A stretch of 64,000 bases of DNA from positions 26,942 through 90,941 of the forward strand of contig JANLPQ010000035.1 of NCBI GenBank assembly GCA_031367325.1, read 5' to 3'. Shown one piece after another: positions 50,644 to 59,114 of the stretch. Positions within the stretch are counted from its first letter, which is position 1, and each line of letters starts with the position of its first letter. The notes below the pieces were generated by a model that saw nothing but the letters and a program-made list of their open reading frames with translations, did not search any database and was not told the DNA's origin. The DNA comes from JAAFIP01 sp031367325 (GTDB lineage: Bacteria > Pseudomonadota > Gammaproteobacteria > Burkholderiales > Burkholderiaceae_C). A program made the position numbers and the translations under genes.

Positions 50644-50967
50644 ATGGCACTACAACACTCTCCATCAGGTGCTATCACCAGCGTGCGGCCACTGGGTGTT
50701 GATTTGCTAGGCACCTTAACCCACACTATTTTGAAAGCTAAGCAGCTTGAGTTGATACGCATCGTACTGTTGGCTGGCAAAGAAATGCGCGAACACAAGG
50801 TTTCCGGCGAGATCACGGTGCAGTGTATTGAAGGGTTCGTCGAGTTTCGTGCACTTGAAAAGACTTTATTGCTTAAAGCAGGTGACTTGGTGCACTTAGA
50901 AAGTAACGAAGTGCACGCGCTGAAAGCGATTGAAAGCTCATCCATCTTATTAACTATTAGGCTTTGA
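50644..50967 (+). CDS. Small cupin-domain protein
   Basis: This 107-residue protein is a single cupin barrel with IVLLAGKEMREHKVSGEITVQCIEG as the first motif and AGDLVHLESNEVHALKA as the second. The His and Glu positions could bind a metal. It opens the arc operon; its stop is 3 bp before the arcD ATG. It may sense a ligand or act as an accessory enzyme; its role is not known. Confidence 0.85.
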   Translation: MALQHSPSGAITSVRPLGVDLLGTLTHTILKAKQLELIRIVLLAGKEMREHKVSGEITVQCIEGFVEFRALEKTLLLKAGDLVHLESNEVHALKAIESSSILLTIRL

Positions 50968-50969
50968 AT

Positions 50970-52430
50970 ATGAGCGCTGTACACCCTATCAACAACCATC
51001 CTGCTGTAGTTAACGCAGCGCAAAAGCCCGGAACACTCAGCTTAGGTCTGTTAGTTGCTTTAGTCGTAGGGTCCATCCTAGGTAGCGGTATATTTGGCAT
51101 ACCGCAAAACATGGCTGCTGGCGCAGGCGCAGGGGCTATCTTGATCGGCTGGGCTATTACTGGCGTGGGTATGCTGATGCTGGCACGGGTATATCAAATG
51201 CTGGCACTGCGCAAACCCGAGCTGGACAATGGCGTATACGCCTATGCGCGCGCCTTGTCTGGAGAATATGTAGGCTTTAACTCGGCTTGGGGCTATTGGA
51301 TTAGCGCGTGGATTGGTAATGTGGGCTATTTAGTCGCTGCATTTGCCGCCTTGGGTTATTTTTTTCCGGCTTTTGGTGAGGGTAATACCCAAGCGGCCAT
51401 CATTGGCGCATCCGTGGTGGTGTGGATTGTTCACATGTTGGTCTTGCGCGGTATTCAGGGTGCGACGGTGCTCAACGCGGTGGTCACCGTTGCCAAGGTT
51501 GTGCCCTTGTTATTGTTTATTGTTTTGGTAGCCATGGCGTTTGAGGTAAAGACCTTCCGACTTGATTTTTGGGGCGATGCGAAGCTTGGCTCTGTGCTCA
51601 ACCAAGTTAAAAGCACCATGTTGGTGACAGTGTGGGTATTCATTGGTATTGAAGGAGCCAGCGTGTACTCGGCGCGTGCACAAAAACGCCAAGACGTGGG
51701 CCGAGCCACCGTGTTGGGGTTTTTAATCTGCCTTGTGTTGCTAATGTGTGTATCGCTGCTGTCGCTGGGCATTTACACCCAGCCTGAATTGGCTGCATTA
51801 AAAAATCCTTCCATGGCTGCAGTGCTAGAAAAAGCAGTGGGCAGTTGGGGCGCTATCGCGGTTTACATTGGTCTCATCGTCTCTGTGGGAGGCGGCTTTT
51901 TGGCTTGGACGCTACTGGCCGCTGAATCACTATTCACGCCTGCCAAAGGCGGAGTGATGCCAACTTGGCTGGCCCAGAAAAATAGCAACGATGTGCCCGC
52001 CAACGCCTTGTGGCTTACGAACGGTATGGTGCAGCTATTTTTGATCGTCACCTTGTTTTCTAAAGCGTCCTACTTAGCTTTGATATCGCTGTCCACGGCC
52101 ATGATTTTGCTGCCTTATTTATTTAGCGCGGTGTATGGCTTGTCACTGGCCTTAAAAGGTGAAGGTCCTACCAGTACCAAGCGCGCTAGCGACACCCCTG
52201 TTGCTGTGATTGCAGCGGTGTATTGCGTATGGCTTTTATACGCGGCCGGATTGAAGTACCTGCTGCTCAGTGCTCTACTTTACGCCTTGGGCGCAGGTGT
52301 CTACATACTTGCCAAGAAACAGCGCAAAGAGCAGCCATTTACAGGACAAGAATGGGGCTACTTGGCATTGGTATGTGTTGTGGCCATCGCAGCCGCCACG
52401 ATGCTGGTAACCGGACGTTTGACGCTGTGA
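50970..52430 (+). CDS. arcD: Arginine/ornithine antiporter
   Basis: This 486-residue protein of the basic amino acid/polyamine antiporter family (APC superfamily) has about 12-13 membrane helices. The first helix motif VVGSILGSGIFGIPQNMA is diagnostic. It brings in arginine and expels ornithine at the inner membrane for the deiminase pathway. I chose the ATG at 50970; a TTG at 50964 overlapping the cupin stop is possible. Position before arcABC fixes the assignment. Confidence 0.95.
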   Translation: MSAVHPINNHPAVVNAAQKPGTLSLGLLVALVVGSILGSGIFGIPQNMAAGAGAGAILIGWAITGVGMLMLARVYQMLALRKPELDNGVYAYARALSGEYVGFNSAWGYWISAWIGNVGYLVAAFAALGYFFPAFGEGNTQAAIIGASVVVWIVHMLVLRGIQGATVLNAVVTVAKVVPLLLFIVLVAMAFEVKTFRLDFWGDAKLGSVLNQVKSTMLVTVWVFIGIEGASVYSARAQKRQDVGRATVLGFLICLVLLMCVSLLSLGIYTQPELAALKNPSMAAVLEKAVGSWGAIAVYIGLIVSVGGGFLAWTLLAAESLFTPAKGGVMPTWLAQKNSNDVPANALWLTNGMVQLFLIVTLFSKASYLALISLSTAMILLPYLFSAVYGLSLALKGEGPTSTKRASDTPVAVIAAVYCVWLLYAAGLKYLLLSALLYALGAGVYILAKKQRKEQPFTGQEWGYLALVCVVAIAAATMLVTGRLTL

Positions 52431-52489
52431 AACGTCCAGACCTAGACAGTGACGAAACAACCCCTACCACTGACTGTGGAGAAAGCATA

Positions 52490-53725
52490 ATGACCATGCC
52501 TAAAGGTTTATATTCTGAAGTGGGGCGCTTGCGCAAAGTACTGGTGTGCAGACCAGGTTTGGCACAAAAACGCCTCACACCCGCCAATTGCAATGAACTA
52601 TTATTTGACGACGTGTTGTGGGTAGCGCAAGCCAGAAACGACCATGATGCTTTCACCAGTGCCATGATTGAACGCGGTGTGGAGGTGCTGGAGTTGCATG
52701 ACCTGCTAACCACCACGGTCAGCAACCCTATGGCGTTAACTTGGTTGTTGGACCGTAAACTTAGCCACGATTTAATTGACAACGACGTCGGCGTACAGCT
52801 GCGTCGCTGGTTTGAAACTATGCCTGCATCTCAATTGGCAGAACGCCTGATTGGTGGCGTAGCCCGTGCGGACTTACCGTTCGAGCCTGATGGCTTGGTT
52901 GCCAGCTGTGCCAGCGCAGCAGACCTGTTGATAGCGCCGCTGCCCAACAGCCTGTTTACGCGCGACAGCAGCTGCTGGATTGGCGACGGCGTGGTGTTGT
53001 GCCCCATGTACTGGCCTGCACGCCAGCAAGAAACGTTGCTGATGGCAGCAATCTACCGTTTTCACCCTGCATTTGCAGCCGCGGCAGACCGAGAAGCAAA
53101 AGAGTGGTGGGGCGACCCCGACCATGACCACGGCTTGGCATCGTTAGAAGGTGGCGACGTGATGCCGCTGGGCAATGGTGTCGTACTGGTGGGTATGGGC
53201 GAACGTTCATCGCCGCAAGGCGTAAGCCAGCTGGCACTGAACCTGTTTGCCTGTGGCGCAGCTACCCATGTGCTGGCTGCGCAACTGCCAAAATCGCGCG
53301 GTGCTATGCATATGGACACGGTGCTCACTTTTTGTGATGTTGACTTGGTTACCGTGTTTCCAGACGTGGTGAACAGTATACGCGTGCACAGTCTGCGCCC
53401 GGGTATGAAAGAGGGCAGTTTGGATGTGCGTACAGAAGACAAGCCATTGCTAGAAGTGCTGGCCGATGCGATGGGCTTACCCAAACTGCGAACCGTTTCC
53501 ACAGGTGGCGATGCTTACGAGGCAGAGCGAGAGCAATGGGATGATGGCAACAACCTCTTGGCGCTAGCCCCTGGTGTGGTGGTGGCCTACAACCGCAATA
53601 CGTATACCAACACGCTACTGCGCAAAGCCGGGGTTGAGGTTATCACCATACCCAGCGCTGAACTTGGCCGGGGCCGGGGCGGTAGCCACTGCATGACCTG
53701 CCCTATTGAGCGTGATCCGCTCTAA
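52490..53725 (+). CDS. arcA: Arginine deiminase
   Basis: This 411-residue enzyme splits arginine to citrulline and ammonia. Active-site segments are FTRDSSCWIGDGVVL near 160, the HxD motif in MHMDTVLTFCD near 270 and the nucleophile Cys 401 in RGRGGSHCMTCP. The start at 52490 has GGAGA upstream; the open frame running back to 52223 lies inside arcD and is not used. Second enzyme gene of the arc operon. Confidence 0.97.
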   Translation: MTMPKGLYSEVGRLRKVLVCRPGLAQKRLTPANCNELLFDDVLWVAQARNDHDAFTSAMIERGVEVLELHDLLTTTVSNPMALTWLLDRKLSHDLIDNDVGVQLRRWFETMPASQLAERLIGGVARADLPFEPDGLVASCASAADLLIAPLPNSLFTRDSSCWIGDGVVLCPMYWPARQQETLLMAAIYRFHPAFAAAADREAKEWWGDPDHDHGLASLEGGDVMPLGNGVVLVGMGERSSPQGVSQLALNLFACGAATHVLAAQLPKSRGAMHMDTVLTFCDVDLVTVFPDVVNSIRVHSLRPGMKEGSLDVRTEDKPLLEVLADAMGLPKLRTVSTGGDAYEAEREQWDDGNNLLALAPGVVVAYNRNTYTNTLLRKAGVEVITIPSAELGRGRGGSHCMTCPIERDPL

Positions 53726-53763
53726 ACACCCTAATCTAAATACTCTTTGTGTGAGAACCGCCC

Positions 53764-54762
53764 ATGAGCTTTAACCTACGCAACCGCAGTCTGCTTGATT
53801 TGAAAGACTTTGAACCGCGTGATATCCGCTTTTTATTGAACCTGGCGGCAGAACTCAAGCGCTCAAAATACGCAGGCAATGAGCACCCTCGGTTAAAGGG
53901 CAAGAATATTGCGCTGATTTTTGAGAAGGCGTCCACACGGACTCGCTGTTCTTTTGAAGTGGCTGTACATGACCAAGGCGGGCATGTCACTTACCTCGAC
54001 TCTGGCGGGTCACAAATGGGCCACAAGGAATCACTTAAAGATACTGCCCGAGTATTAGGTAGGCTGTATGACGGCATTGAATACCGGGGTTTTCACCAAA
54101 GCGTGGTGGAAGAAATTGCAAACTTTTCACATGTACCCGTGTGGAACGGTCTAACCGATGAAGCACACCCTACGCAAATTTTGGCTGACCTGCTGACGAT
54201 GGAAGAATTTGGTGAGAAACCGCTGCACGATTTGTCGTTTTGTTATCTGGGCGACGCCAGCTTCAACATGGGCTGTTCGCTGCTGGTAGGGGGCACACAG
54301 ATGGGCATGGATGTGCGTATTGGCGCTCCTGTTAGTCTTCAGCCACCATTAGACTTGGTTGCGCAAATGCGCACCCTGGCTGTCACTACAGGTGCCCGCA
54401 TCACCCTGGAAACAGATCCATTGAAGGCGGTAGCAGGTGCAGATTTTATCTACACCGATGTTTGGGTATCTATGGGTGAGCCTGATGACGTGTGGAAGGA
54501 GCGCATTGCACAACTCTTGCCCTACCAAGTCAATGCCGCATTGATGCAGGCCAGCGGTAAAGCTCGCACCAAGTTCATGCATTGCCTGCCCGCTTTTCAC
54601 AATCTTGAAACTGAAGTGGGTAGAGAAATTCACAAAAAATATGGTCTAAAAGAACTCGAAGTAACAGATGAAGTGTTCGAGTCAGACGCATCAATTGTTT
54701 TTACACAAGCTGAAAACCGCATGCACACCATCAAGGCAGTGCTGGTAGCCACACTGGCATGA
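53764..54762 (+). CDS. arcB: Ornithine carbamoyltransferase, catabolic
   Basis: This 332-residue enzyme converts citrulline and phosphate to ornithine and carbamoyl phosphate. The carbamoyl-phosphate loop is STRTRCSFEVA near 58 and the ornithine-site Cys motif is HCLPAFH near 275. Length and place between arcA and arcC indicate the catabolic type. The end overlaps arcC by 4 bp. Confidence 0.97.
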   Translation: MSFNLRNRSLLDLKDFEPRDIRFLLNLAAELKRSKYAGNEHPRLKGKNIALIFEKASTRTRCSFEVAVHDQGGHVTYLDSGGSQMGHKESLKDTARVLGRLYDGIEYRGFHQSVVEEIANFSHVPVWNGLTDEAHPTQILADLLTMEEFGEKPLHDLSFCYLGDASFNMGCSLLVGGTQMGMDVRIGAPVSLQPPLDLVAQMRTLAVTTGARITLETDPLKAVAGADFIYTDVWVSMGEPDDVWKERIAQLLPYQVNAALMQASGKARTKFMHCLPAFHNLETEVGREIHKKYGLKELEVTDEVFESDASIVFTQAENRMHTIKAVLVATLA

Positions 54763-55676
54763 AAGTTGTTGTAGCCTTGGGTGGCAATGCACTGTTGCGC
54801 CGCGGTCAACCCATGACTGCAGACAACCAACTGGATAATATTCGTATTGCGGCCAGACAGTTGGCGCGTGTCGCGGCCAAACATCAACTAGTTATCACGC
54901 ACGGTAACGGCCCACAAATTGGTTTGCTGGCGTTACAGTCTGCTGCTTACTCTGTAGTAGAGACTTATCCATTAGATGTATTGGGTGCACAAACCGATGG
55001 CATGATCGGATATCTGCTGGAACAAGAGCTGGCAAACCTGCTGCCTGCCAGCAGCAATGTCAGCACACTAATTACCCGCGTAGAGGTAGATCCTAACGAC
55101 AGCGCTTTTCAAAACCCCACCAAGCCTATTGGCCCTGTGTACACGCAGCAAGAGTCTAAGCACATTGCGTCCACGAAACATTGGCGCATGGCCCCGGACG
55201 GAAAAGCATTTCGGCGTGTTGTTGCGTCTCCTATGCCACTCAAGGTAGTGGGACTTGACTCTATTAGGTGGCTACTCGCCCATGGCGTAGTGGTCATTGC
55301 AGCAGGTGGCGGTGGCATTCCAGTAGCCCGAGGCCCGGATGGCCATAGTTTGCATGGCGTAGAGGCAGTCATCGACAAAGACCTGTGCAGCGGGCTACTG
55401 GCGCGTGAGCTAGAAGCAGACTGCTTGGTTATCGTGACTGATGTAGCAGCGGTTTACCTTGACTTTGGCTTGCCCAGCCAAAGTACCATTGGCAACATAA
55501 CACCCCAAGCACTAGCTCAGCATCAGTTTGCAGCAGGGTCCATGGGGCCTAAAGTACAAGCAGCCATAGCCTTTGCATTAACCGCGGCAAAAACAGCGGT
55601 GATCGGTTCTCTTGATCAGATCGAGGCCATGTTATCAGGCCATGCTGGCACACAGGTTCGTATGACTGGTCAGTGA
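54759..55676 (+). CDS. arcC: Carbamate kinase
   Basis: This 305-residue kinase makes ATP from carbamoyl phosphate and ADP, the energy-yielding step of the pathway. The start VVVALGGNALLRRGQP, the TDGMIGYLLEQEL segment and the EAVIDKDLCSGLLA block near 207 are diagnostic. The ATG overlaps the arcB stop. It closes the cupin-arcDABC operon; no terminator hairpin with T-tract was found in the 257-bp gap that follows. Confidence 0.97.
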   Translation: MKVVVALGGNALLRRGQPMTADNQLDNIRIAARQLARVAAKHQLVITHGNGPQIGLLALQSAAYSVVETYPLDVLGAQTDGMIGYLLEQELANLLPASSNVSTLITRVEVDPNDSAFQNPTKPIGPVYTQQESKHIASTKHWRMAPDGKAFRRVVASPMPLKVVGLDSIRWLLAHGVVVIAAGGGGIPVARGPDGHSLHGVEAVIDKDLCSGLLARELEADCLVIVTDVAAVYLDFGLPSQSTIGNITPQALAQHQFAAGSMGPKVQAAIAFALTAAKTAVIGSLDQIEAMLSGHAGTQVRMTGQ

Positions 55677-55767
55677 CCTTGGCTGTGGTCGCGTGAAGCA
55701 CTGGGCTACTTACCTCCGGCTTACCAACACTTTCGTTAAGTTGTAGGACAAATGCTTGTTCTGCACA

Positions 55768-55838
55768 ATACTATTAATTTCATAGCAGGTTGAGCAGTAT
55801 CTACGGCTTTATAAGCCTAAGATACTTAAAAATATAAA
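55768..55838 (+). repeat. Dispersed repeat, copy 9
   Basis: ATACTATTAATTTCATAGCA then GGTTGAGCAGTATCTACGGC, tail GATACTTAAAAATATAAATC. The core has AGCAGGTTGAGCA in place of AGCTGCTTGAGCA. It pairs with copy 8 as a subfamily. The two copies border the arc operon on either side. Confidence 0.74.
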
Positions 55839-55892
55839 TCAGTTCTTCATCAAGCGCTATTTGGCTTAGTGCATTAATTCATTTAACTTGGC

Positions 55893-55913
55893 TATGCGCG
55901 ATAGCGTACAGAC
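55893..55913. promoter_or_regulatory. Putative operator, site 4 (before the FNR-like gene)
   Basis: TATGCGCGATAGCGTACAGA (then C) shares the TATG, GCG, TAGCG and ACAGAC positions with the sites at 41109, 47858 and 50548. It lies 81 bp before the chosen start of the regulator gene. Confidence 0.5.
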
Positions 55914-55993
55914 GGGCTAGTGTTCGTACTGCAATGATTGTCATATTGTTCTTGCAAAGAAAGAACTCAATCAAATTAAAAGAGGGAATTACA

Positions 55994-56890
55994 ATGACTG
56001 TTTTTATTGAAATACCGGTGGCACACGCAGGTCGACCTAGCAATATGATGGTTACACATTCTCATCGCCCTGAACGAAGTGTGCTGTGGTCAACGCTTGC
56101 GCAGGTATGCCAACTCTTGCAGTTGGATATCAAAGTACAAGATAAGGCATTCGACGCTCTGTTTCAACATCGCGCGCTCAAGCCTGGGCAGCAGGCGTTT
56201 GCTGCTGGCGAATCATTTAGTGCCCTGTACGTAGTCAATGCGGGTTATTTAAAAACGGCCCTGTTCGACAGCGAGGGCAACGAGCGTGTAGTAAACTTCC
56301 CTATGAAAGGCGATTTACTAGGCACTGATGGTATTTTCAGTGATCGCCATGCCTGCGATGTGATGGCGCTTTCAGATTGCGATTTAATCGTGATTCCGTT
56401 TAAACAGTTGTTGACATTAGGGCACGCCTGCCAAGAACTGGAACATCTTATTTACCGTGTTGTCAGTCGCCAAATTGTGCAAGAAAACATTAATCTAGCC
56501 ACCTTAGGTTCGCTACGGTCCGATGCACGGGTAGCATGTTTCTTAGCTATAGAGTCTGATCGCCATGCAGCTTTGAAATTTTCTGCAGAGGCGTTTCGGT
56601 TGCGAATGACGCGGCGCGAAATTGGCAGCTACTTAGGTTTGACGCTGGAAACCGTCAGCCGCTCTCTGTCTGCACTTGATGGGGCGGGACTTATATCGGT
56701 CGATCAGCGCGATATTAAAATTTTGCAGCCTGATAACTTGCGCACCTACAGGCAAAAGAACACAGCTTATGCAAAGAAGTTGCATGGATTTAAAAATTTG
56801 AAAATTTCCCATTATCCCAATAACATTTTCGAAATTAATAATTCCAAGACTCATACCTGCAAAACGCCCCTTCGAAGTGCGCTTTCATAA
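55994..56890 (+). CDS. FNR-like transcriptional regulator without N-terminal Cys cluster
   Basis: This 298-residue Crp/Fnr protein has an effector domain with GESFSALYVVNAGYLKTAL and a helix-turn-helix TRREIGSYLGLTLETVSRSL. The recognition helix contains ETVSR, the residues by which FNR reads TTGAT-N4-ATCAA. The three N-terminal Cys of the FNR [4Fe-4S] site are missing (only one Cys, in AQVCQLLQ), while ACDVMALSDCD keeps the internal region. About 45 AT-coded, Lys- and Asn-rich residues extend the C-terminus. The ATG at 55994 follows AGAGGGA; an upstream ATG at 55934 lacks a ribosome site. It overlaps the convergent gene by 40 bp. Confidence 0.88.
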   Translation: MTVFIEIPVAHAGRPSNMMVTHSHRPERSVLWSTLAQVCQLLQLDIKVQDKAFDALFQHRALKPGQQAFAAGESFSALYVVNAGYLKTALFDSEGNERVVNFPMKGDLLGTDGIFSDRHACDVMALSDCDLIVIPFKQLLTLGHACQELEHLIYRVVSRQIVQENINLATLGSLRSDARVACFLAIESDRHAALKFSAEAFRLRMTRREIGSYLGLTLETVSRSLSALDGAGLISVDQRDIKILQPDNLRTYRQKNTAYAKKLHGFKNLKISHYPNNIFEINNSKTHTCKTPLRSALS

Positions 56891-57534
56891 GATCGCGTGC
56901 CTGCTAAGACACCACTGGTGAAAAGCCCTAACAGCATGAATTGCGCGGTTAAATTTTCTGAATTCTTAATTGCTCTGAATTCACAGATTTGAAAGAATTG
57001 ATCAGCCCAAGGCAATATGGATTTATCGTCTTGTGCCCAATTGGTTTCTATGGGTGTAGATAGCTGTTGCAACAACTGTTTTTGCATATTTTTAACGTCA
57101 ATATCAGTTTGCCGATCTGACAGGATAGCAATGTGATCAAGCTGGTGTTTAAGTTGTAGCGTTTCATGTCCCAGCGCTTCATTAAAACTGGCAGATACGC
57201 TAAATCTAGAATTTTTCATGAATTCAGCATGCGCGAGACCCAAGGCGGCTAGCCCTTCACACATTGCACTGTATAAACCTCGGTACGCACTGCGTTGCGC
57301 CATGGGCAGCATGTCGCTGGTTAAATGAGTTTTTGTGATCGCAAAATCATTAACGCCTTCTCGCACCGCATGAATCACGTTATTCATACGTGCAAGTGTC
57401 AGCACTTCGCTCAGGAACGCATGTATGACAAGGTTATAAATACTTGCATGTATTGCGTCCAAATCAGTTAAATTCTTGTTTGCAGACACATGCACTGTTT
57501 GCACTACGGCTTGCAAATTCTTTAATGAAGTCAT
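56851..57534 (-). CDS. Protein of unknown function (227 residues)
   Basis: I do not recognise this protein. It appears all-helical and amphipathic, starts with LKNLQAVVQTVHVSANKNLT and has a moderately hydrophobic C-terminal stretch (FMLLGLFTSGVLAGTR) that may associate with the membrane. It is AT-rich compared with neighbouring genes. It is convergent with the FNR-like gene (40-bp overlap) and divergent from the universal stress gene, sharing the 146-bp region with the FNR/ANR box. Low-oxygen control is therefore likely. Confidence 0.65.
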   Translation of the reverse strand: MTSLKNLQAVVQTVHVSANKNLTDLDAIHASIYNLVIHAFLSEVLTLARMNNVIHAVREGVNDFAITKTHLTSDMLPMAQRSAYRGLYSAMCEGLAALGLAHAEFMKNSRFSVSASFNEALGHETLQLKHQLDHIAILSDRQTDIDVKNMQKQLLQQLSTPIETNWAQDDKSILPWADQFFQICEFRAIKNSENLTAQFMLLGLFTSGVLAGTRSYESALRRGVLQV

Positions 57535-57601
57535 TTGCCCCAGTTTAGTAGAGCACCATTTACCTTACTTGCGAACAATCAACGTTTATTGCTAGACAGT
57601 G

Positions 57602-57615
57602 TTGATATGTATCAA
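57602..57615. promoter_or_regulatory. FNR/ANR box
   Basis: TTGATATGTATCAA is a perfect match to the FNR-type consensus TTGAT-N4-ATCAA. It lies 66 bp before the universal stress gene and 68 bp before the divergent unknown gene, so it can serve either. The FNR-like protein at 55994-56890 has the matching ETVSR recognition helix. Confidence 0.85.
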
Positions 57616-57680
57616 TGGCTTTACAGCGAATTGCTTCATGATTGATTGTAAATTTTCACTCAATTTTATTCGAGGTATTT

Positions 57681-58121
57681 ATGTTCAAACATATTTTGTT
57701 AGCTACCGATGGTTCACCGGCTTCTGAACATGCCGCTAAACTGGCTGTGGGTTTAGCACGCCTGCATGGCGCTAAATTGATGGCGGTGTACGTCATGGAT
57801 CCCTACCCTTATTTGAGCATTGGGGAATCCAATCCCTACGGATTTCAGGCTTACATGACTGCTGCGCAACAGCACGCGGCGCAAGCGCATGCACAAGTGG
57901 AAACTTTATGCACACATGGTGGTGTCCCCGTACACCTGGAGGTACGCGCTATTGAGAATGCAGCTACCTCCACAGGTATTGTGCAGACCGCGCAGAACGA
58001 AGGCGCAGACCTGATTGTTTTAGGCTCACACGGGCGCAGCGGTATTGCAAGATTAATGCTGGGGAGTGTTGCGAATAAGGTTGTAGCTGAATCTTTAGTG
58101 CCTGTGCTGATCACTCGATGA
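57681..58121 (+). CDS. Universal stress protein
   Basis: This 146-residue UspA-type protein has the start FKHILLATDGSPASEHAA and the ATP-binding pattern GSHGRSGIARLMLGSVANKVV near 118-138. It is cytoplasmic. The ATG at 57681 has GAGG upstream; an earlier in-frame ATG at 57642 lies nearer the FNR/ANR box. Control by oxygen limitation through that box is likely. It is convergent with the cbb3-associated genes. Confidence 0.94.
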   Translation: MFKHILLATDGSPASEHAAKLAVGLARLHGAKLMAVYVMDPYPYLSIGESNPYGFQAYMTAAQQHAAQAHAQVETLCTHGGVPVHLEVRAIENAATSTGIVQTAQNEGADLIVLGSHGRSGIARLMLGSVANKVVAESLVPVLITR

Positions 58122-58155
58122 AAACGATAGCGTTTATCTTTTGATACAGCGAAGT

Positions 58156-58839
58156 CTAGGCAGTGGCACACCAAGGCGCAGTGTTGTGTACCAAGCTCAT
58201 CCACAGCCCCCACACAGATATTACAAACAGTGCCAAGCCCGCTATACGAATAGACCATTGTCCTGTGCCTTGGCGGTGCAACCGTAACCGCAGCCATAGC
58301 CACGGGCCAGCCATCAGGGAGACGCTGCTACCCAACGCGAATAAGGCCATAACAATAGCGCCGTCAAACATATTGCCTGTCAGCGCCGCTACCAACAAAG
58401 CAGAGTACAACAAACCGCAGGGTAGCAAAGACCATAAAATACCGACAATTAATGGCGCGCCGCCTCGTACCTTAGCTGTAGCATGTTGTACTCTATGCCA
58501 CACCTTACGCGCAGAATTTTCAAGCCATACGGGTTGGCGTGCTTGCCATAAGAGCATAAGCCCCAAGAGCGCAGCTGCTACATGAAAAAGTGTCCAAAGT
58601 GGACGCACTAGCGTTGATTGAATGCTGAGCCAACCCAAGCCCTGCATCGACACAGCCGCTATACCCCCTAACGCAGAATAACCCACTAATCTACCCGCCT
58701 GGAAGATCCACATTGACCGTGTATTCGCGCCACCGCTAGTGCGCCCTATGCCCGCGCAAGCTGCGCCGCACATGGCTATGCAATGGGGGCCACCAGCAAG
58801 TCCCATAAGCAAAGCAGTCGCAGCCAATGTGGTTTGCAT
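58156..58839 (-). CDS. UreH-like (sulfite exporter TauE/SafE-type) membrane protein of the cbb3 cluster
   Basis: This 227-residue protein has about six membrane helices. The start GLAGGPHCIAMCGAACAGI carries the His/Cys-x-x-x-Cys motif of the UreH_2 family, found at the end of many cbb3 operons and thought to be linked to metal supply for oxidase assembly. The ATG at 58839 overlaps the preceding stop (TGATG); a GTG one codon earlier is also possible. Copper or heme handling is inference. Confidence 0.85.
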   Translation of the reverse strand: MQTTLAATALLMGLAGGPHCIAMCGAACAGIGRTSGGANTRSMWIFQAGRLVGYSALGGIAAVSMQGLGWLSIQSTLVRPLWTLFHVAAALLGLMLLWQARQPVWLENSARKVWHRVQHATAKVRGGAPLIVGILWSLLPCGLLYSALLVAALTGNMFDGAIVMALFALGSSVSLMAGPWLWLRLRLHRQGTGQWSIRIAGLALFVISVWGLWMSLVHNTAPWCATA

Positions 58840-59114
58840 CACGAGTTGCCTGCATTATCAGCCGCTGTATTTGGACGAGCAAGCCAGTAAGTTAAACCGC
58901 TGCAGATCATATTTATGATCCAAAAACTAAAAAATGCCAGTGTGTAAATTCCCTGACGTGAAGGTTGCACTGCATAACCCGGCCAATGCACCTCACCTGG
59001 GTCCACTACAGAAAAAACTAGTGCCTCCAGCAAACAGGCAGTCACAAAAGCGGGCCATACTACAAGTACCCATTGCTTGACAGGGCTGGAGGTTTGCAAT
59101 TTAGGGCTGTACAT
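58839..59114 (-). CDS. Small membrane protein of the cbb3 cluster
   Basis: This 91-residue protein has two membrane helices (about 18-38 and 57-77) separated by VDPGEVHWPGYAVQPS. GGAGG precedes the ATG at 59114; a longer frame to 59180 runs back into the fixH gene. Its start overlaps the fixH end by 14 bp. Similar small proteins sit in cbb3 operons of related bacteria; the function is not known. Confidence 0.75.
   Translation of the reverse strand: MYSPKLQTSSPVKQWVLVVWPAFVTACLLEALVFSVVDPGEVHWPGYAVQPSRQGIYTLAFFSFWIINMICSGLTYWLARPNTAADNAGNS

Noticed and set aside
52223..52489. N-terminal extension of the arginine deiminase frame
   Set aside because: It lies inside arcD in another frame; the ATG at 52490 has a ribosome site and gives the usual length.
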